Positions 10,594-19,305 of a DNA stretch of 64,000 bases are shown piece after piece (within the stretch, counting starts at the first letter, position 1; every line of letters begins with the position of its first letter). The translations under genes and the position numbers were made by a program. The stretch spans positions 62,001 through 126,000 of the forward strand of contig CAXXSI010000023.1 in assembly GCA_963669285.2 (NCBI GenBank). The letters are read 5' to 3'. The notes under the pieces were generated by a model. That model had not been told where the DNA came from. It made no database searches and saw only the letters and a list, made by a program, of their open reading frames with translations. Origin of the DNA: JAWKWH01 sp963669285. Its GTDB lineage: Bacteria > Pseudomonadota > Alphaproteobacteria > Rhizobiales > Rhizobiaceae.

Positions 10594-11610
10594 GTGGGTG
10601 TAGTCGTATCGCTTGCGGATGAGGCGCGTGGCAAGGCCTCGGTCAAACCCCTGGTGGATCTCACCGCGGCCGACATGGCGCGGGTCAATGAGCTGATTCT
10701 TTCCAAGGCGGGATCGAATGTCGAACTCATACCGGAAATCGCCAACCATCTGATCTCATCGGGCGGCAAGCGATTGCGGCCGATGATTACGCTGGCGGCT
10801 GCTCAGATGTTCGACTATTCGGGCGACGGGCACATCAAGTTGTCCACCAGTGTCGAATTCATGCATACCGCTACCCTGCTGCATGACGATGTTGTCGACG
10901 AAAGCAGCATGCGCCGCGGCAGGCAAACTGCGCGAATGATCTGGGGCAATCAGGCGAGTGTGCTTGTCGGCGACTATCTGCTTGGACAGGCGTTTCGCAT
11001 GATGGTCGAAGTAGGCTCACTGGAAGCACTTGAAATCCTCTCGAGGGCGTCGTCGATCATCGCCGAAGGTGAAGTAATGCAGCTTGCGGCAGCCAAGAAC
11101 CTGGAGACCACGGAAGACGAGTATCTGGCGGTCATCGGTGCCAAAACAGCAGCGTTGTTTTCGGCAGCCGCTGAAGTCGGCCCGGTCATTGCCAACGCGT
11201 CCAGTGCAGACAAGGCGGCGTTGAGGTCGTTTGGAACGAATCTCGGCCTGGCATTCCAACTGGTTGATGATGCGCTTGACTATGGCGGCAATGCCGGTGA
11301 CCTGGGAAAGAACGTCGGCGACGATTTCCGCGAAGGCAAGGTTACGCTGCCGGTCGTACTCAGTTACCGGCGCGGAACCGACGCCGACCGCGCATTCTGG
11401 AAACAGGCGATCGAAGCGGGAGAAACCGAGGATGCCGCCCTGGACAAGGCCATCGAGCTCATGACGCGCACTGGCGCGATCAGAGACACCGTTGGTCGTG
11501 CCAGACATTTCGGCGAGATCGCTCGCGACGCACTGGCGCCATTGACGGATTCGGCCCACAAACGGGCATTGCTTGAACTGATCGAGTTTTGTATCAGCCG
11601 CGTAACCTGA
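10594..11610 (+). CDS. ispB: octaprenyl/polyprenyl diphosphate synthase
   Basis: This trans-prenyltransferase makes the long ubiquinone side-chain precursor. The two Asp-rich motifs are clear: LLHDDVVDES (first DDxxD) and QLVDDALDYGG (second), with GGKRLRP for IPP binding and GKNVGDDFREGKVTLP downstream. The GTG at 10594 (VGVVVSLADEARG) is preferred as start because the open frame further upstream reads as non-protein sequence and a GGGAG lies 12 bp before it. The product is about 338 residues, normal for the family. It is divergent from the DUF2007 gene. Confidence 0.9.
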   Translation: MGVVVSLADEARGKASVKPLVDLTAADMARVNELILSKAGSNVELIPEIANHLISSGGKRLRPMITLAAAQMFDYSGDGHIKLSTSVEFMHTATLLHDDVVDESSMRRGRQTARMIWGNQASVLVGDYLLGQAFRMMVEVGSLEALEILSRASSIIAEGEVMQLAAAKNLETTEDEYLAVIGAKTAALFSAAAEVGPVIANASSADKAALRSFGTNLGLAFQLVDDALDYGGNAGDLGKNVGDDFREGKVTLPVVLSYRRGTDADRAFWKQAIEAGETEDAALDKAIELMTRTGAIRDTVGRARHFGEIARDALAPLTDSAHKRALLELIEFCISRVT

Positions 11611-11744
11611 CGAAACCCGGTACCGTTCATTAACAGGTACCCTATATTGTGATGACACCCTTCATTGAACCGTGACCGCAAAAAGGCCATGCTTTGCGGA
11701 TTGATTGGGCGAACAACCAGATAATCGGGTGTGGGAAGGATCGG

Positions 11745-13712
11745 ATGCGGAATTTACGCAAGCTATGGCTTGGTGCGCTTGCTGCAGCGATGTTGCCATT
11801 GGCGGCAGGATCGGCACAGGCAGATGATGACGATATTTCCAATCTGTCCATACGATCCTTTTCAGGCGCGTTTCTTGCTGCACGCACAGCCGAATTCGAC
11901 GCCGATCTGAACGCCTCGGTCAAATTTTATCGCAAGGCTCTTTCTTTTGATCCGCCCAACCAGCAGCTGCAGCGCAGTCTCATGTTGGCGCTCATCTCAA
12001 ATGAAATGTTCGATGATGCATTGCCGCTTGCCGAAAAGCTGAAGACCGTTCCGGAAATCGAGCGTTTCTCCCGCCTCGCATTAGCTGTTGATTCCTTTAG
12101 AAAAAAACAATTCGAGGATTCCGAATACTGGTTGCATCTGGCGCTGGAGTCCGATCTCGACCGACTGATCACCGGTGTTATGACGGCATGGGCCAAATAT
12201 GGCCAGGGCCAGACCGAGGATGCATTTACCCATCTGGAGAAGCTTGAAGGGCCGGAGTGGTTTGCTCTGTTCAAGACCTATCACCGCGCGTTGATCGCGG
12301 AACAGGCGGGCATGGATGAGCTCGCCCGCAATGCCTATGCAACCGTGGTGGCCGATCGAAACGGTGGAAGAACCGCACCGGGCACATATTGGCGCGCGGT
12401 AAGCGCACAGGCGCTTTTTCTGGCCCGGATGGGTGATGTCAAGGGTGCCCGCGAAGCAATTGGCAAGGGCGAATCATTTGCGCCAAGCAGACAGGCGAGA
12501 AAAGCGATATTTCGAGAGATCGAGAATGGAAAGTCCACAAATCCGTTGATCGCGAACGCCGGTGACGGTGCTGCGGAAATTCTTCTCAATATCGGTGCTG
12601 CGCTCAATCGCGGTGGCGGAGAGGCGTTCGTGCGCCTTTACCTGCAATATGCCCGCGCTTTGCGGCCGGACAGCTCCGCTATTCTCATTGAACTTGGACA
12701 ATTGGCGGAACAGCAGGGCCGGTCCAAGGAAGCCATCAGTTTTTATGAGCGGGTACCGGCCGATTCACCGATGAGCAGGCTGGCGCAAATGCAATTGGGG
12801 CTCAATCTGGCAGATGTCGACCGGCATGACGAAGCCATCGAACAATTGTCGGCTCTGGTCGAAGCAGACCCCGACGACATGCGCGGATATTTGTCGCTTG
12901 GCGGCGTGTATGGATCGCGCAAGGACTATGCAGCCGCTGCCGAGCTATATGACAGGGCCGCTGCCCGCCTGCCCGATCCGGCTCCCGAAAACTGGAACAT
13001 ATTCTATCAGCGCGGCATCGCCTATGAGCGCCTGAAGGAATGGGAGAAGGCCGAGCCGAATTTCCGCACCGCGCTCAAGTTGCGTCCCGACCAACCCCAG
13101 GTGCTGAACTACCTTGGATATTCATGGGTCGACATGCATATGAACCTGGACGAGGGATTGGACATGATTGCCCGCGCGGTCGCACTGCGTCCCAATGACG
13201 GGTACATCGTCGATTCGCTGGGGTGGGCCTATTACCGACTGGGCCGGTTTGATGACGCGGTACGCGAGCTCGAAAAAGCCGTATCGCTGAAACCGGATGA
13301 TCCGATTCTCAATGACCATCTGGGCGACGCCTACTGGCGCTCCGGCAAAAAGCTGCAAGCCGTGTTCCAATGGAATCACGCCCGCGATATGGATCCTGAG
13401 CTCGATGTTCTTGCCTCGGTCGAACGCAAGCTTGCCAAGGGCCTGCCACCGCTGGAACCGAAGGAGAAGGTGGCCATGGCACAAAGGGTGGTCATCGACG
13501 GCGAAACGGCGACGGATGCCTCGGATGGCGAACCCACTGTTCGACCGGCGGTCTACACGGTCAAGCGCGGGCAATCCCTTTGGGAAATCGCGGCCGAGGT
13601 CCTGGGCGACGGACAAAGGTTTGATGAAATTCTGAGGCTCAATCCGGGTTTGAGCGAGAATCCGGATCTGATATTCCCGGAACAGGAATTGCGCCTGCCC
13701 GTTTCTCCTTAG
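11745..13712 (+). CDS. secreted TPR-repeat protein with C-terminal LysM domain
   Basis: A 655-residue exported protein. The ATG at 11745 follows AAGGA and starts MRNLRKLWLGALAAAMLPLA, a signal peptide ending near SAQA. The body is a long array of tetratricopeptide-like helices; consensus repeats are clear at about residues 340-560 (for example YLSLGGVYGSRKDYAAAAEL and DSLGWAYYRLGRFDDAV). The last 60 residues form a LysM domain, VYTVKRGQSLWEIAAEVLGD to LNPGLSENPDLIFPEQELRL, that binds peptidoglycan. The arrangement suggests a periplasmic scaffold anchored to the cell wall. A TPR array closing with LysM is less common than TPR alone. Confidence 0.85.
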   Translation: MRNLRKLWLGALAAAMLPLAAGSAQADDDDISNLSIRSFSGAFLAARTAEFDADLNASVKFYRKALSFDPPNQQLQRSLMLALISNEMFDDALPLAEKLKTVPEIERFSRLALAVDSFRKKQFEDSEYWLHLALESDLDRLITGVMTAWAKYGQGQTEDAFTHLEKLEGPEWFALFKTYHRALIAEQAGMDELARNAYATVVADRNGGRTAPGTYWRAVSAQALFLARMGDVKGAREAIGKGESFAPSRQARKAIFREIENGKSTNPLIANAGDGAAEILLNIGAALNRGGGEAFVRLYLQYARALRPDSSAILIELGQLAEQQGRSKEAISFYERVPADSPMSRLAQMQLGLNLADVDRHDEAIEQLSALVEADPDDMRGYLSLGGVYGSRKDYAAAAELYDRAAARLPDPAPENWNIFYQRGIAYERLKEWEKAEPNFRTALKLRPDQPQVLNYLGYSWVDMHMNLDEGLDMIARAVALRPNDGYIVDSLGWAYYRLGRFDDAVRELEKAVSLKPDDPILNDHLGDAYWRSGKKLQAVFQWNHARDMDPELDVLASVERKLAKGLPPLEPKEKVAMAQRVVIDGETATDASDGEPTVRPAVYTVKRGQSLWEIAAEVLGDGQRFDEILRLNPGLSENPDLIFPEQELRLPVSP

Positions 13713-13740
13713 GGCCTGCTCTGCCGTAACGACTGAATGT

Positions 13741-14055
13741 CTATTCGGCGATGCCGTATTTCGGCTTGACCGGGCATTCGCTGACCTTGCCAAAACTGAC
13801 CACGACGCATTTCAAGCGCAGTTTGCGCACATTGCGCTCCCATGGATTTTGTTTCTGACAAAGACATTTGGAGTGGGGCAATCGCAGGGTAGTGCAGCTC
13901 GGGTCAGTACACAAATAGCCGGTGACATCGTCCCTGGAGTTGGAGTTGCGATCAGGCCAACTTTGCGCGACGGCCGATGCCGGCAGCAATGCCAGTGCAA
14001 GCATGGCAATCCCCAGCGAGCCAATGATCCGAATTCCAAACCGGCGTTCCGTCAT
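13741..14055 (-). CDS. small cysteine-rich secreted protein, unknown function
   Basis: The ATG at 14055 follows AGGGGAA and begins MTERRFGIRIIGSLGIAMLA, with signal-peptide cleavage likely after SAVAQ. The mature part of about 75 residues has six Cys (YLCTDPSC, SKCLCQ, LKCVVV, SECPVK), an even number that would suit three disulfides in the periplasm. The frame is open another 80 codons upstream, but that part runs into the 14.1-kb repeat element and reads as non-coding. No family is recognised. Confidence 0.6.
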   Translation of the reverse strand: MTERRFGIRIIGSLGIAMLALALLPASAVAQSWPDRNSNSRDDVTGYLCTDPSCTTLRLPHSKCLCQKQNPWERNVRKLRLKCVVVSFGKVSECPVKPKYGIAE

Positions 14056-14135
14056 GGCGAATTCCCCTATGTTCCCTCTATATTTAGTCGGTAAAACCTG
14101 GTGGGCAAGTGAGTTTATTCTTCTGCCTGGCATTA

Positions 14136-14400
14136 GGGCCTGTTGAGTATCAGCACACAAGGCTGCGTTGGCGTCCAAATTCGTGCGAAACAAGGAGAAA
14201 GCGCAAGACAGTGTGACCACTTTCGAGCATTTTCGACGCTGTTTCGCGCGAATTTGGCCCAACCTTGAAAAGGCCGCGCCGAAATCCGCCACATTGGCGT
14301 CGCTCGTTCTCGAATATGCCTGGCATGTCCTTCGTCCTCGCTCCTAAATCTGTCGAAATTCGGCTGCGGCGCAGCCCGTGCGGTGATGCTCAACAGGCCC
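14136..14400. mobile_element. 265-bp MITE-like palindromic element flanked by TA
   Basis: The ends are imperfect inverted repeats, GGGCCTGTTGAGTATCAGCA on the left and the matching TGATGCTCAACAGGCCC on the right, about 17 of 19 bases paired. Each end is directly flanked by a TA dinucleotide (14134-14135 and 14401-14402), the target duplication of IS630/Tc1-mariner elements. An internal inverted repeat, CCAAATTCGTGCGAAACA against TGTTTCGCGCGAATTTGG, strengthens the folded structure. No transposase is encoded. It occupies most of the gap between the Cys-rich protein and rnhB. Confidence 0.7.
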
Positions 14401-14460
14401 TAGACGGTATCAGCGAATTGTGGGATGCCGTCCACCGGGATAATTAACACAGGTGGTTCG

Positions 14461-15099
14461 GTGAATAAGCAGAGCCCAGGACGCGGCAATCCGGACTTTT
14501 CACTTGAAGCGTCGGCGAAGGCTGCCGGCAACTGGCCATGCGCAGGCGTTGATGAAGCCGGACGGGGTCCTCTGGCAGGACCGGTCGTCGCCGCCGCGGT
14601 GATACTTGATCCGCATCTTGTTCCCTTCGGCCTGAACGATTCCAAGCAACTGAGCGCAAAAAAGCGGGATGTGCTGTTTAATGCAATCATGCGCGACGCG
14701 GTCGCCGTATCAGTCGGCTCGGTGAGCGCGGAAACGATCGACGAAACCGATATCAGACAGGCAACGCTTGCGGCGATGAAACAGGCGGTTCGCGGTCTGG
14801 CAGTGGCGCCCCGATATGCGCTGATCGACGGCCGCGATGTGCCCGATGGACTACCATGTGATGCCGAAGCGGTAATCAAGGGCGACGGGCGTTCGCAATC
14901 GATTGCGGCTGCCTCGATCGTGGCCAAGGTGCTGCGGGACAGGATGCTGCGGCGTGCGGGCAGCGCCTATCCCGCCTATGGACTACAGTCCCATGCCGGC
15001 TACGGCACAGCGGCACATCGTGAAGCCATCCAAACCCATGGCGGCGTCGCCAGAATGCATCGCTTCACGTTCTCGCCATTGAGAGCGATGGACAACTGA
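14461..15099 (+). CDS. rnhB: ribonuclease HII
   Basis: RNase HII cleaves the RNA strand of RNA-DNA hybrids and single misincorporated ribonucleotides. The N-terminal catalytic block reads AGVDEAGRGPLAGPVVAAAV (Asp-Glu pair), followed by LNDSKQLSAKKRD, ALIDGRDVP (third Asp) and IAAASIVAKVLRD. The GTG at 14461 behind AGGTGG is preferred to an ATG at 14425 that lies beside the repeat element. The product is 212 residues. It converges on the ATP synthase genes across a 58-bp gap containing a hairpin. Confidence 0.93.
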   Translation: MNKQSPGRGNPDFSLEASAKAAGNWPCAGVDEAGRGPLAGPVVAAAVILDPHLVPFGLNDSKQLSAKKRDVLFNAIMRDAVAVSVGSVSAETIDETDIRQATLAAMKQAVRGLAVAPRYALIDGRDVPDGLPCDAEAVIKGDGRSQSIAAASIVAKVLRDRMLRRAGSAYPAYGLQSHAGYGTAAHREAIQTHGGVARMHRFTFSPLRAMDN

Positions 15100-15108
15100 A
15101 TGCAGAAT

Positions 15109-15132
15109 GCCGCCGGAAAGGACCCCGGCGGC
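15109..15132. terminator. bidirectional hairpin between rnhB and atpF
   Basis: A perfect 8-bp stem GCCGCCGG (15109-15116) and CCGGCGGC (15125-15132) with an 8-base loop lies between two convergent stop codons. There is no strong T-run on either side, so it may act as a weak or factor-assisted terminator for both genes. Confidence 0.5.
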
Positions 15133-15157
15133 GCTTGGAATTGCTTTGTTAGAAATC

Positions 15158-15649
15158 TCAATTCAGTCGTGACTTGACCTCGGCAAGCGACGACTTGAAG
15201 AGCGATGCAGCAGCCTTGGTGTCGATCTTGTCCTGCAAAATCTTGCCCGCCGCCGCGACAGCGATTTCGACGGCATCGGAGCGGACTTCGTTGACTGCTT
15301 CGCGCTCGGCTTGAGCGATTTTCTGCTCGGCCAAAGCGGTACGCCGGACCACGTAGTCTTCCGTCTTCTGCTTGGCATCGGCAACGATGATGTCCGCCTC
15401 GTGTTTGGCAGCGGCGATCATCTCGCTTGCTTCTTTCTCAGCTTCCTTGCGCTTGCGCTGGTATTCGGCCAGCAATTGCTGTGCCTCCTCGCGAAGCTTG
15501 CGGGCTTCCTCGAGTTCACCGCGAATCTTTTCCGCCCGGTCATCGAGCGATTTGCCGATCATGCCCGGAACCTTGAGGTAGAGCACGATGCCCAGGAAGA
15601 TGATCAGTGCGACCAGAGCCCAGATACTGGCAATCGATGTTGCGTCCAT
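15158..15649 (-). CDS. atpF: F0F1 ATP synthase subunit b
   Basis: Subunit b forms the peripheral stalk that connects the membrane F0 sector to F1. The N-terminus (MDATSIASIWALVALIIFLG) is one membrane helix. The remaining 130 residues form a long charged amphipathic coiled coil rich in Glu, Lys and Ala (for example EEARKLREEAQQLLAEYQ). The length of 163 residues is typical. It is the last gene of the F0 cluster, after the paralogous b' gene. Confidence 0.93.
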   Translation of the reverse strand: MDATSIASIWALVALIIFLGIVLYLKVPGMIGKSLDDRAEKIRGELEEARKLREEAQQLLAEYQRKRKEAEKEASEMIAAAKHEADIIVADAKQKTEDYVVRRTALAEQKIAQAEREAVNEVRSDAVEIAVAAAGKILQDKIDTKAAASLFKSSLAEVKSRLN

Positions 15650-15658
15650 GATGCGCTC

Positions 15659-16230
15659 CTAACCCCGAATTGCCTTGATGGCGCTTGCGGCCTGGGTTTT
15701 GGTAACCTTGCCGCCAACGAGGCTTTCCACAATCGAGGGCGGCAGTATCTTCGGCGATGGCGCCGACCTCTTTCATTGCACTGGCCTTGATGGACCCGAT
15801 ATGCGCCTCCGCCTCCGCAAGCTTCTTGTCGAGTTCTGCCTCGACCTTGCGGCGCTCGGCATCGGCTTCCGCCTTGGCCGAATCGCGGGCATCCTGGCCG
15901 ATCTCGCCCGCCTTTGGCCCGGCCCTCGGCAAGTTCCTGCTCGTAGGCGGCAATCGCCTCGTCAGCCTCTTCCTTCATACGGGCAGCCTGATCCAGATCC
16001 TGTGCGATCCGGTCGCTGCGATGCTCCAAAATGTCGGACAAACGCGGTAACGCCACCCGCTTCAAGAAGATGTAGAACAGTCCAAAAGTTATCGCCAACC
16101 AAAGAATCTGCGACGGAAAGGTCGCTGAATCAAAGGGTGGAAACGCACCGCTGTGGTCGCCCTCTTGGGGAACCCCTGTTTCGGTATGCGTTTCATCGTC
16201 TGACGCCGCGTATGCGGATACAACGAACAT
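15659..16230 (-). CDS. atpF2: F0F1 ATP synthase subunit b', frameshifted
   Basis: This is the second stalk subunit found in alphaproteobacteria and cyanobacteria. It has an extended N-terminus (SDDETHTETGVPQEGDHSG), the membrane helix in FPSQILWLAITFGLFYIFL, then RVALPRLSDILEHRSDRIAQ and a coiled coil AEADAERRKVEAELDKKLAE. The frame breaks near 15910 and 15745; the natural end SLVGGKVTKTQAASAIKAIRG precedes the TAG at 15659. The bridged length is about 190 residues. It lies between atpE and atpF in the usual order. Confidence 0.9.
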
Positions 16231-16298
16231 GGCTTTTTCCTGTCACTTTGGCGCCGGCCCCAAATCAGGCCGGCCCAGACCATTCGCGGCCCGGCTGA

Positions 16299-16527
16299 TC
16301 AGACGGCGAAGAGCAGCAGGAGAGCGATCAGAAGGGCGAAAATGCCCAGCGCTTCCGTCACCGCAAAACCGAAGATCAGGGCGGCCGAACTGGCCATCGG
16401 CTGCCGAAGGATTACGCAGCGCGCCCTGAAGAAACTGTCCGAAGAGATTACCCACACCGATGCCGGCGGCTCCGGTTCCGATCGCGGCGATACCTGCGCC
16501 GATCAATTTTGCTGCTTCAGCTTCCAT
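16299..16527 (-). CDS. atpE: F0F1 ATP synthase subunit c, one frameshift
   Basis: The c subunit forms the proton-translocating rotor ring. The protein starts MEAEAAKLIGAGIAAIGTGA and includes the RNPSAADGQFG polar loop. An extra C near 16395 throws the second helix out of frame; removing it gives LIFGFAVTEALGIFALLIAL, with the proton-carrying Glu in VTEAL, ending LLLLFAV. The corrected length is 75 residues, normal for the alphaproteobacterial c subunit. The locus length of 229 bp is one base more than a multiple of three, consistent with a single-base insertion. Confidence 0.92.
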
Positions 16528-16605
16528 TTTGGTGCTCCTTGTTTGGAATGGTTCGTAAACTTGGTTGTTGGAACGGCGGTATGCGCACCGCCGATTTGGA
16601 TCCCG

Positions 16606-17370
16606 TTAGTGACCGCCCGGATGCAGGGCGTCGTTGATGTACATGCAGGTCAGCATGGCGAAGACGTAAGCCTGCAGGAACGCGACCAGAAACTCCAGCG
16701 CGGTCAGGCCGACCGCCATGGCAAGCGGCAGAATAGAGCCGACAACGCCGACAAAACCATACGCGCTCAGCGACACGACAAATCCGGCAAACACCTTCAA
16801 GGTGATATGGCCGGCTAGCATATTGGCGAACAAACGCACCGAGTGGCTGATCGGGCGGGCCAGGAACGAAATGATCTCGATGGCCACAACAAGCGGCATC
16901 AGCACCACCGGTACACCGGAGGGGACGAACAATTTGAGAAACCCAAATCCGTTCTTCATGAAGCCGTAGATCAGTACCGTAGCAAAAACCATCAGCGCCA
17001 GCATCGCGGTTACAATCAGATGGCTGGTGATGGTGAAGAAATAGGGGAACATGCCGATGAGATTGGCGACGAGAATGAACATGAACAGCGCGAACACGAA
17101 GGGAAAGAACTTCATGCCGGCCGATCCGGCCGAATCGCGCAGCATTCCGGCGACAAATTCATAGAGAATTTCGGAAACCGACTGGCCACGACCCGGGATA
17201 AGGCCCCGGCTGGACGTCGTCAGATAAAGGAATGCGGATGCCAGAACCACCGTCACCACCATGAACAGCGATGAATTGGTGAACGACAGGTCATAACCGC
17301 CGACCTCGATCGGAATCAGCTGGTTGATGTGGAATTGGTGAATCGGATCAACTTTGTCAGCAGAAGCCAA
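16606..17370 (-). CDS. atpB: F0F1 ATP synthase subunit a
   Basis: The a subunit is the stator channel that passes protons to the c ring. The product of 254 residues has five to six membrane helices. The conserved helix-4 segment ISHSVRLFANMLAGHITLKV contains the essential Arg, and the last helix LEFLVAFLQAYVFAMLTCMYI carries the conserved Gln and Tyr. It sits 37 bp after the atpI stop and before atpE, the standard order. Confidence 0.95.
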   Translation of the reverse strand: MASADKVDPIHQFHINQLIPIEVGGYDLSFTNSSLFMVVTVVLASAFLYLTTSSRGLIPGRGQSVSEILYEFVAGMLRDSAGSAGMKFFPFVFALFMFILVANLIGMFPYFFTITSHLIVTAMLALMVFATVLIYGFMKNGFGFLKLFVPSGVPVVLMPLVVAIEIISFLARPISHSVRLFANMLAGHITLKVFAGFVVSLSAYGFVGVVGSILPLAMAVGLTALEFLVAFLQAYVFAMLTCMYINDALHPGGH

Positions 17371-17407
17371 TTTCTAACCCCGTTTTCAAGTCCGCTCGCA
17401 GCGGAGG

Positions 17408-17809
17408 TCATTTTTTATCCGGCGTTTCCGCCTCATCCCGGCGCGCCGACTGCTCGGCGACCACTCCCGCGGAACGCAACACATTGAGTATTCCCGCGCC
17501 AAATCCCAGAAGAAGAAATACGATCATCCCCCAGGGCGATGTGCCGGCGAGCTTATCGATCAACCAACCGATCGCCGTACCCACCAATATTCCTGCAATG
17601 AACTCACTCGACATTTTAAAAGCAACAGCAAATCCCTTTGCGCTGCTCGTCGACGCCTTTTTGACATCCGCCTCCCTGGGTTCCCTCTTTGCCAGAGCGG
17701 CGTCGAGTTGCCTACGGCGGCGTTCGAGTTCATCGTCATTGAAGGCTGGTCCGTCAGCGTCCGATTGGCCGGTCTTGCCGGCGTCGTCCGGTCCATTCGT
17801 TCCGGCCAC
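17408..17809 (-). CDS. atpI: ATP synthase protein I (AtpI)
   Basis: AtpI is a small membrane protein that helps assemble the c ring. The protein of 133 residues has a hydrophilic N-terminal half (DDELERRRRQLDAALAKR) followed by two helices, SSEFIAGILVGTAIGWLID and GMIVFLLLGFGAGILNVLR, the standard AtpI pattern. It is the first gene of the F0 cluster, so the promoter should lie upstream of 17809. Confidence 0.85.
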   Translation of the reverse strand: MAGTNGPDDAGKTGQSDADGPAFNDDELERRRRQLDAALAKREPREADVKKASTSSAKGFAVAFKMSSEFIAGILVGTAIGWLIDKLAGTSPWGMIVFLLLGFGAGILNVLRSAGVVAEQSARRDEAETPDKK

Positions 17810-18023
17810 CGTAACCCTCCAGCCCGGTCAAACCGGTCATCCGGCAGCCCGCTTCAAAGTCGCGCGCACCATAGTTACGCACCCCCGCACAGTCAAGCGG
17901 GGAGTGCAGTGCACAACTTGCGTTTTTTGACTAATAATATCAGATAGTTAGCGAGGTGCGACAATGCGCCGTTACTATTGTCGAATATCGCATCGCCGAA
18001 TCCCGCCGGAAGGCGCGATCAGA

Positions 18024-19203
18024 TCAACTCCAACCGCCGCCATAGGTACGGTAAAAGATGTGGCGGCCAATCTTTTTCATCCGCTTCATGGTGCGCGCCC
18101 AGCGCGGATTGACGTATGTCGCGTGATAGTGGGTCGAAGAGCCGATCTCGGGGAACCAGATCACGCCCGCGGTGACCGCCTGGGCGACCTCGTTTGCGGT
18201 TTTCCAGTAGGCGGGACTTGCGATGCGGTCGCGATGTCCGTCGCAAGCAAACGAAAACTGGCAGCGGTTGCGCCATGACTTGTTTTGATAGACTACACCG
18301 CAGACCGTATTGGGATATTTCGGATTGCGCACGCGGTTGAGAATGACCTGCGCCACCGCAGCCTGCCCCGCAACCGGTTCGCCACGCGCTTCGAAATAGA
18401 TTCCTGCGGCCAGACAACGCTGTTCCTGCTTGGAAAAGACCTTGGCCGGCAAGGGTCGTTGAACCCACTGATGGTCACCCTTGGCGGACGGCGGAATGAA
18501 ACGGCCGCGCTTCTTGTCGCGTTCATCTTTCAACAGGCTCGCAAACGGCGAAGCCTTGGCATAATCAGGTTTTGCCGGCGCGTAAGCTGTGGCAAGTATG
18601 TCCGGCGATGTGTTTGTCACGAGATCCGCAAGCTTGCTGCTGACGCCGAGGATCGGCTTTTCCTTACGCGGTAAATGAAAGGCCGTGGCGATCTTGATCT
18701 CACGGCCTTCGAGTTTCGGTTTGACAAACGCCATGGTGAGCTTGCCCGACTTGTCCGGTTTCAAAAGCGATGATGACCGTTTGAGAACCGAGCCGGCATT
18801 GAATTCCTTTGGCGGCGCAACCGGCACAACTTTGATCAGACGATCCCGTTTTTCGGCGCGATTGACGCGAAACTCGTCGGGAACCTCGTTTGCCACGGCG
18901 TTTTGCGGCTCGAAGGCAACCTTGCCGATTCCCGGTGCAATCAATGCCACCACCGGAAATCGATCCGGTGGTCAGATCACCATCGGCAAACTTCATCTCG
19001 GCGTTGTGAACCGAGCCGGCCGCGGAGGTTTCAATGTAGTTGTTCCAGCGCGCTTTCGAACTGTCAGAACCGGTGACCATGCTTGCCATATCCTGGAACG
19101 CAACGGCCGTCGGGAAAGCAACCCAGGCGGCCAGTCCGATGACAAATGGCGATAGCAAGGAACGATTGGCGCCACCGCGGCGCCGCATCTTGAAAAAACG
19201 CAC
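18024..19203 (-). CDS. exported SleB/CwlJ-type cell wall hydrolase, one frameshift
   Basis: An envelope enzyme of about 390 residues. The N-terminus has an Arg-rich start and one hydrophobic segment (LLSPFVIGLAAWVAFPTAVA), followed by a long linker. The C-terminal catalytic domain (last 130 residues) reads CLAAGIYFEARGEPVAGQAA, then AQVILNRV, CQFSFACDG and THYHATYVNPRWA, the pattern of the SleB hydrolase-2 family, with the catalytic Glu in YFEARGE. The frame breaks near 18958, beside a short palindrome. The start is uncertain: GTG codons at 19212 and 19203 are possible, and the latter is better spaced from GGAG. Confidence 0.83.
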
Positions 19204-19305
19204 GAAACACACTCCGAAACACAGAACTGTTTACCCAGCGCCTGCGATAGTGCCGCGTTAACCTTGATCAGCCGTTAACGGCGAAACAAAAATTTTCTTT
19301 ACTGA

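Noticed and set aside
13712..13740. TTAGGGCCTGCTCTG after the LysM gene as another MITE end
   Set aside because: Only the first ten bases match the 14.1-kb element end and no partner is seen; it is explained by the stop codon context.
18949..18972. CCACCGG/CCGGTGG palindrome as a terminator
   Set aside because: It is inside the coding region of the cell wall hydrolase at the frameshift point and has no T-run.
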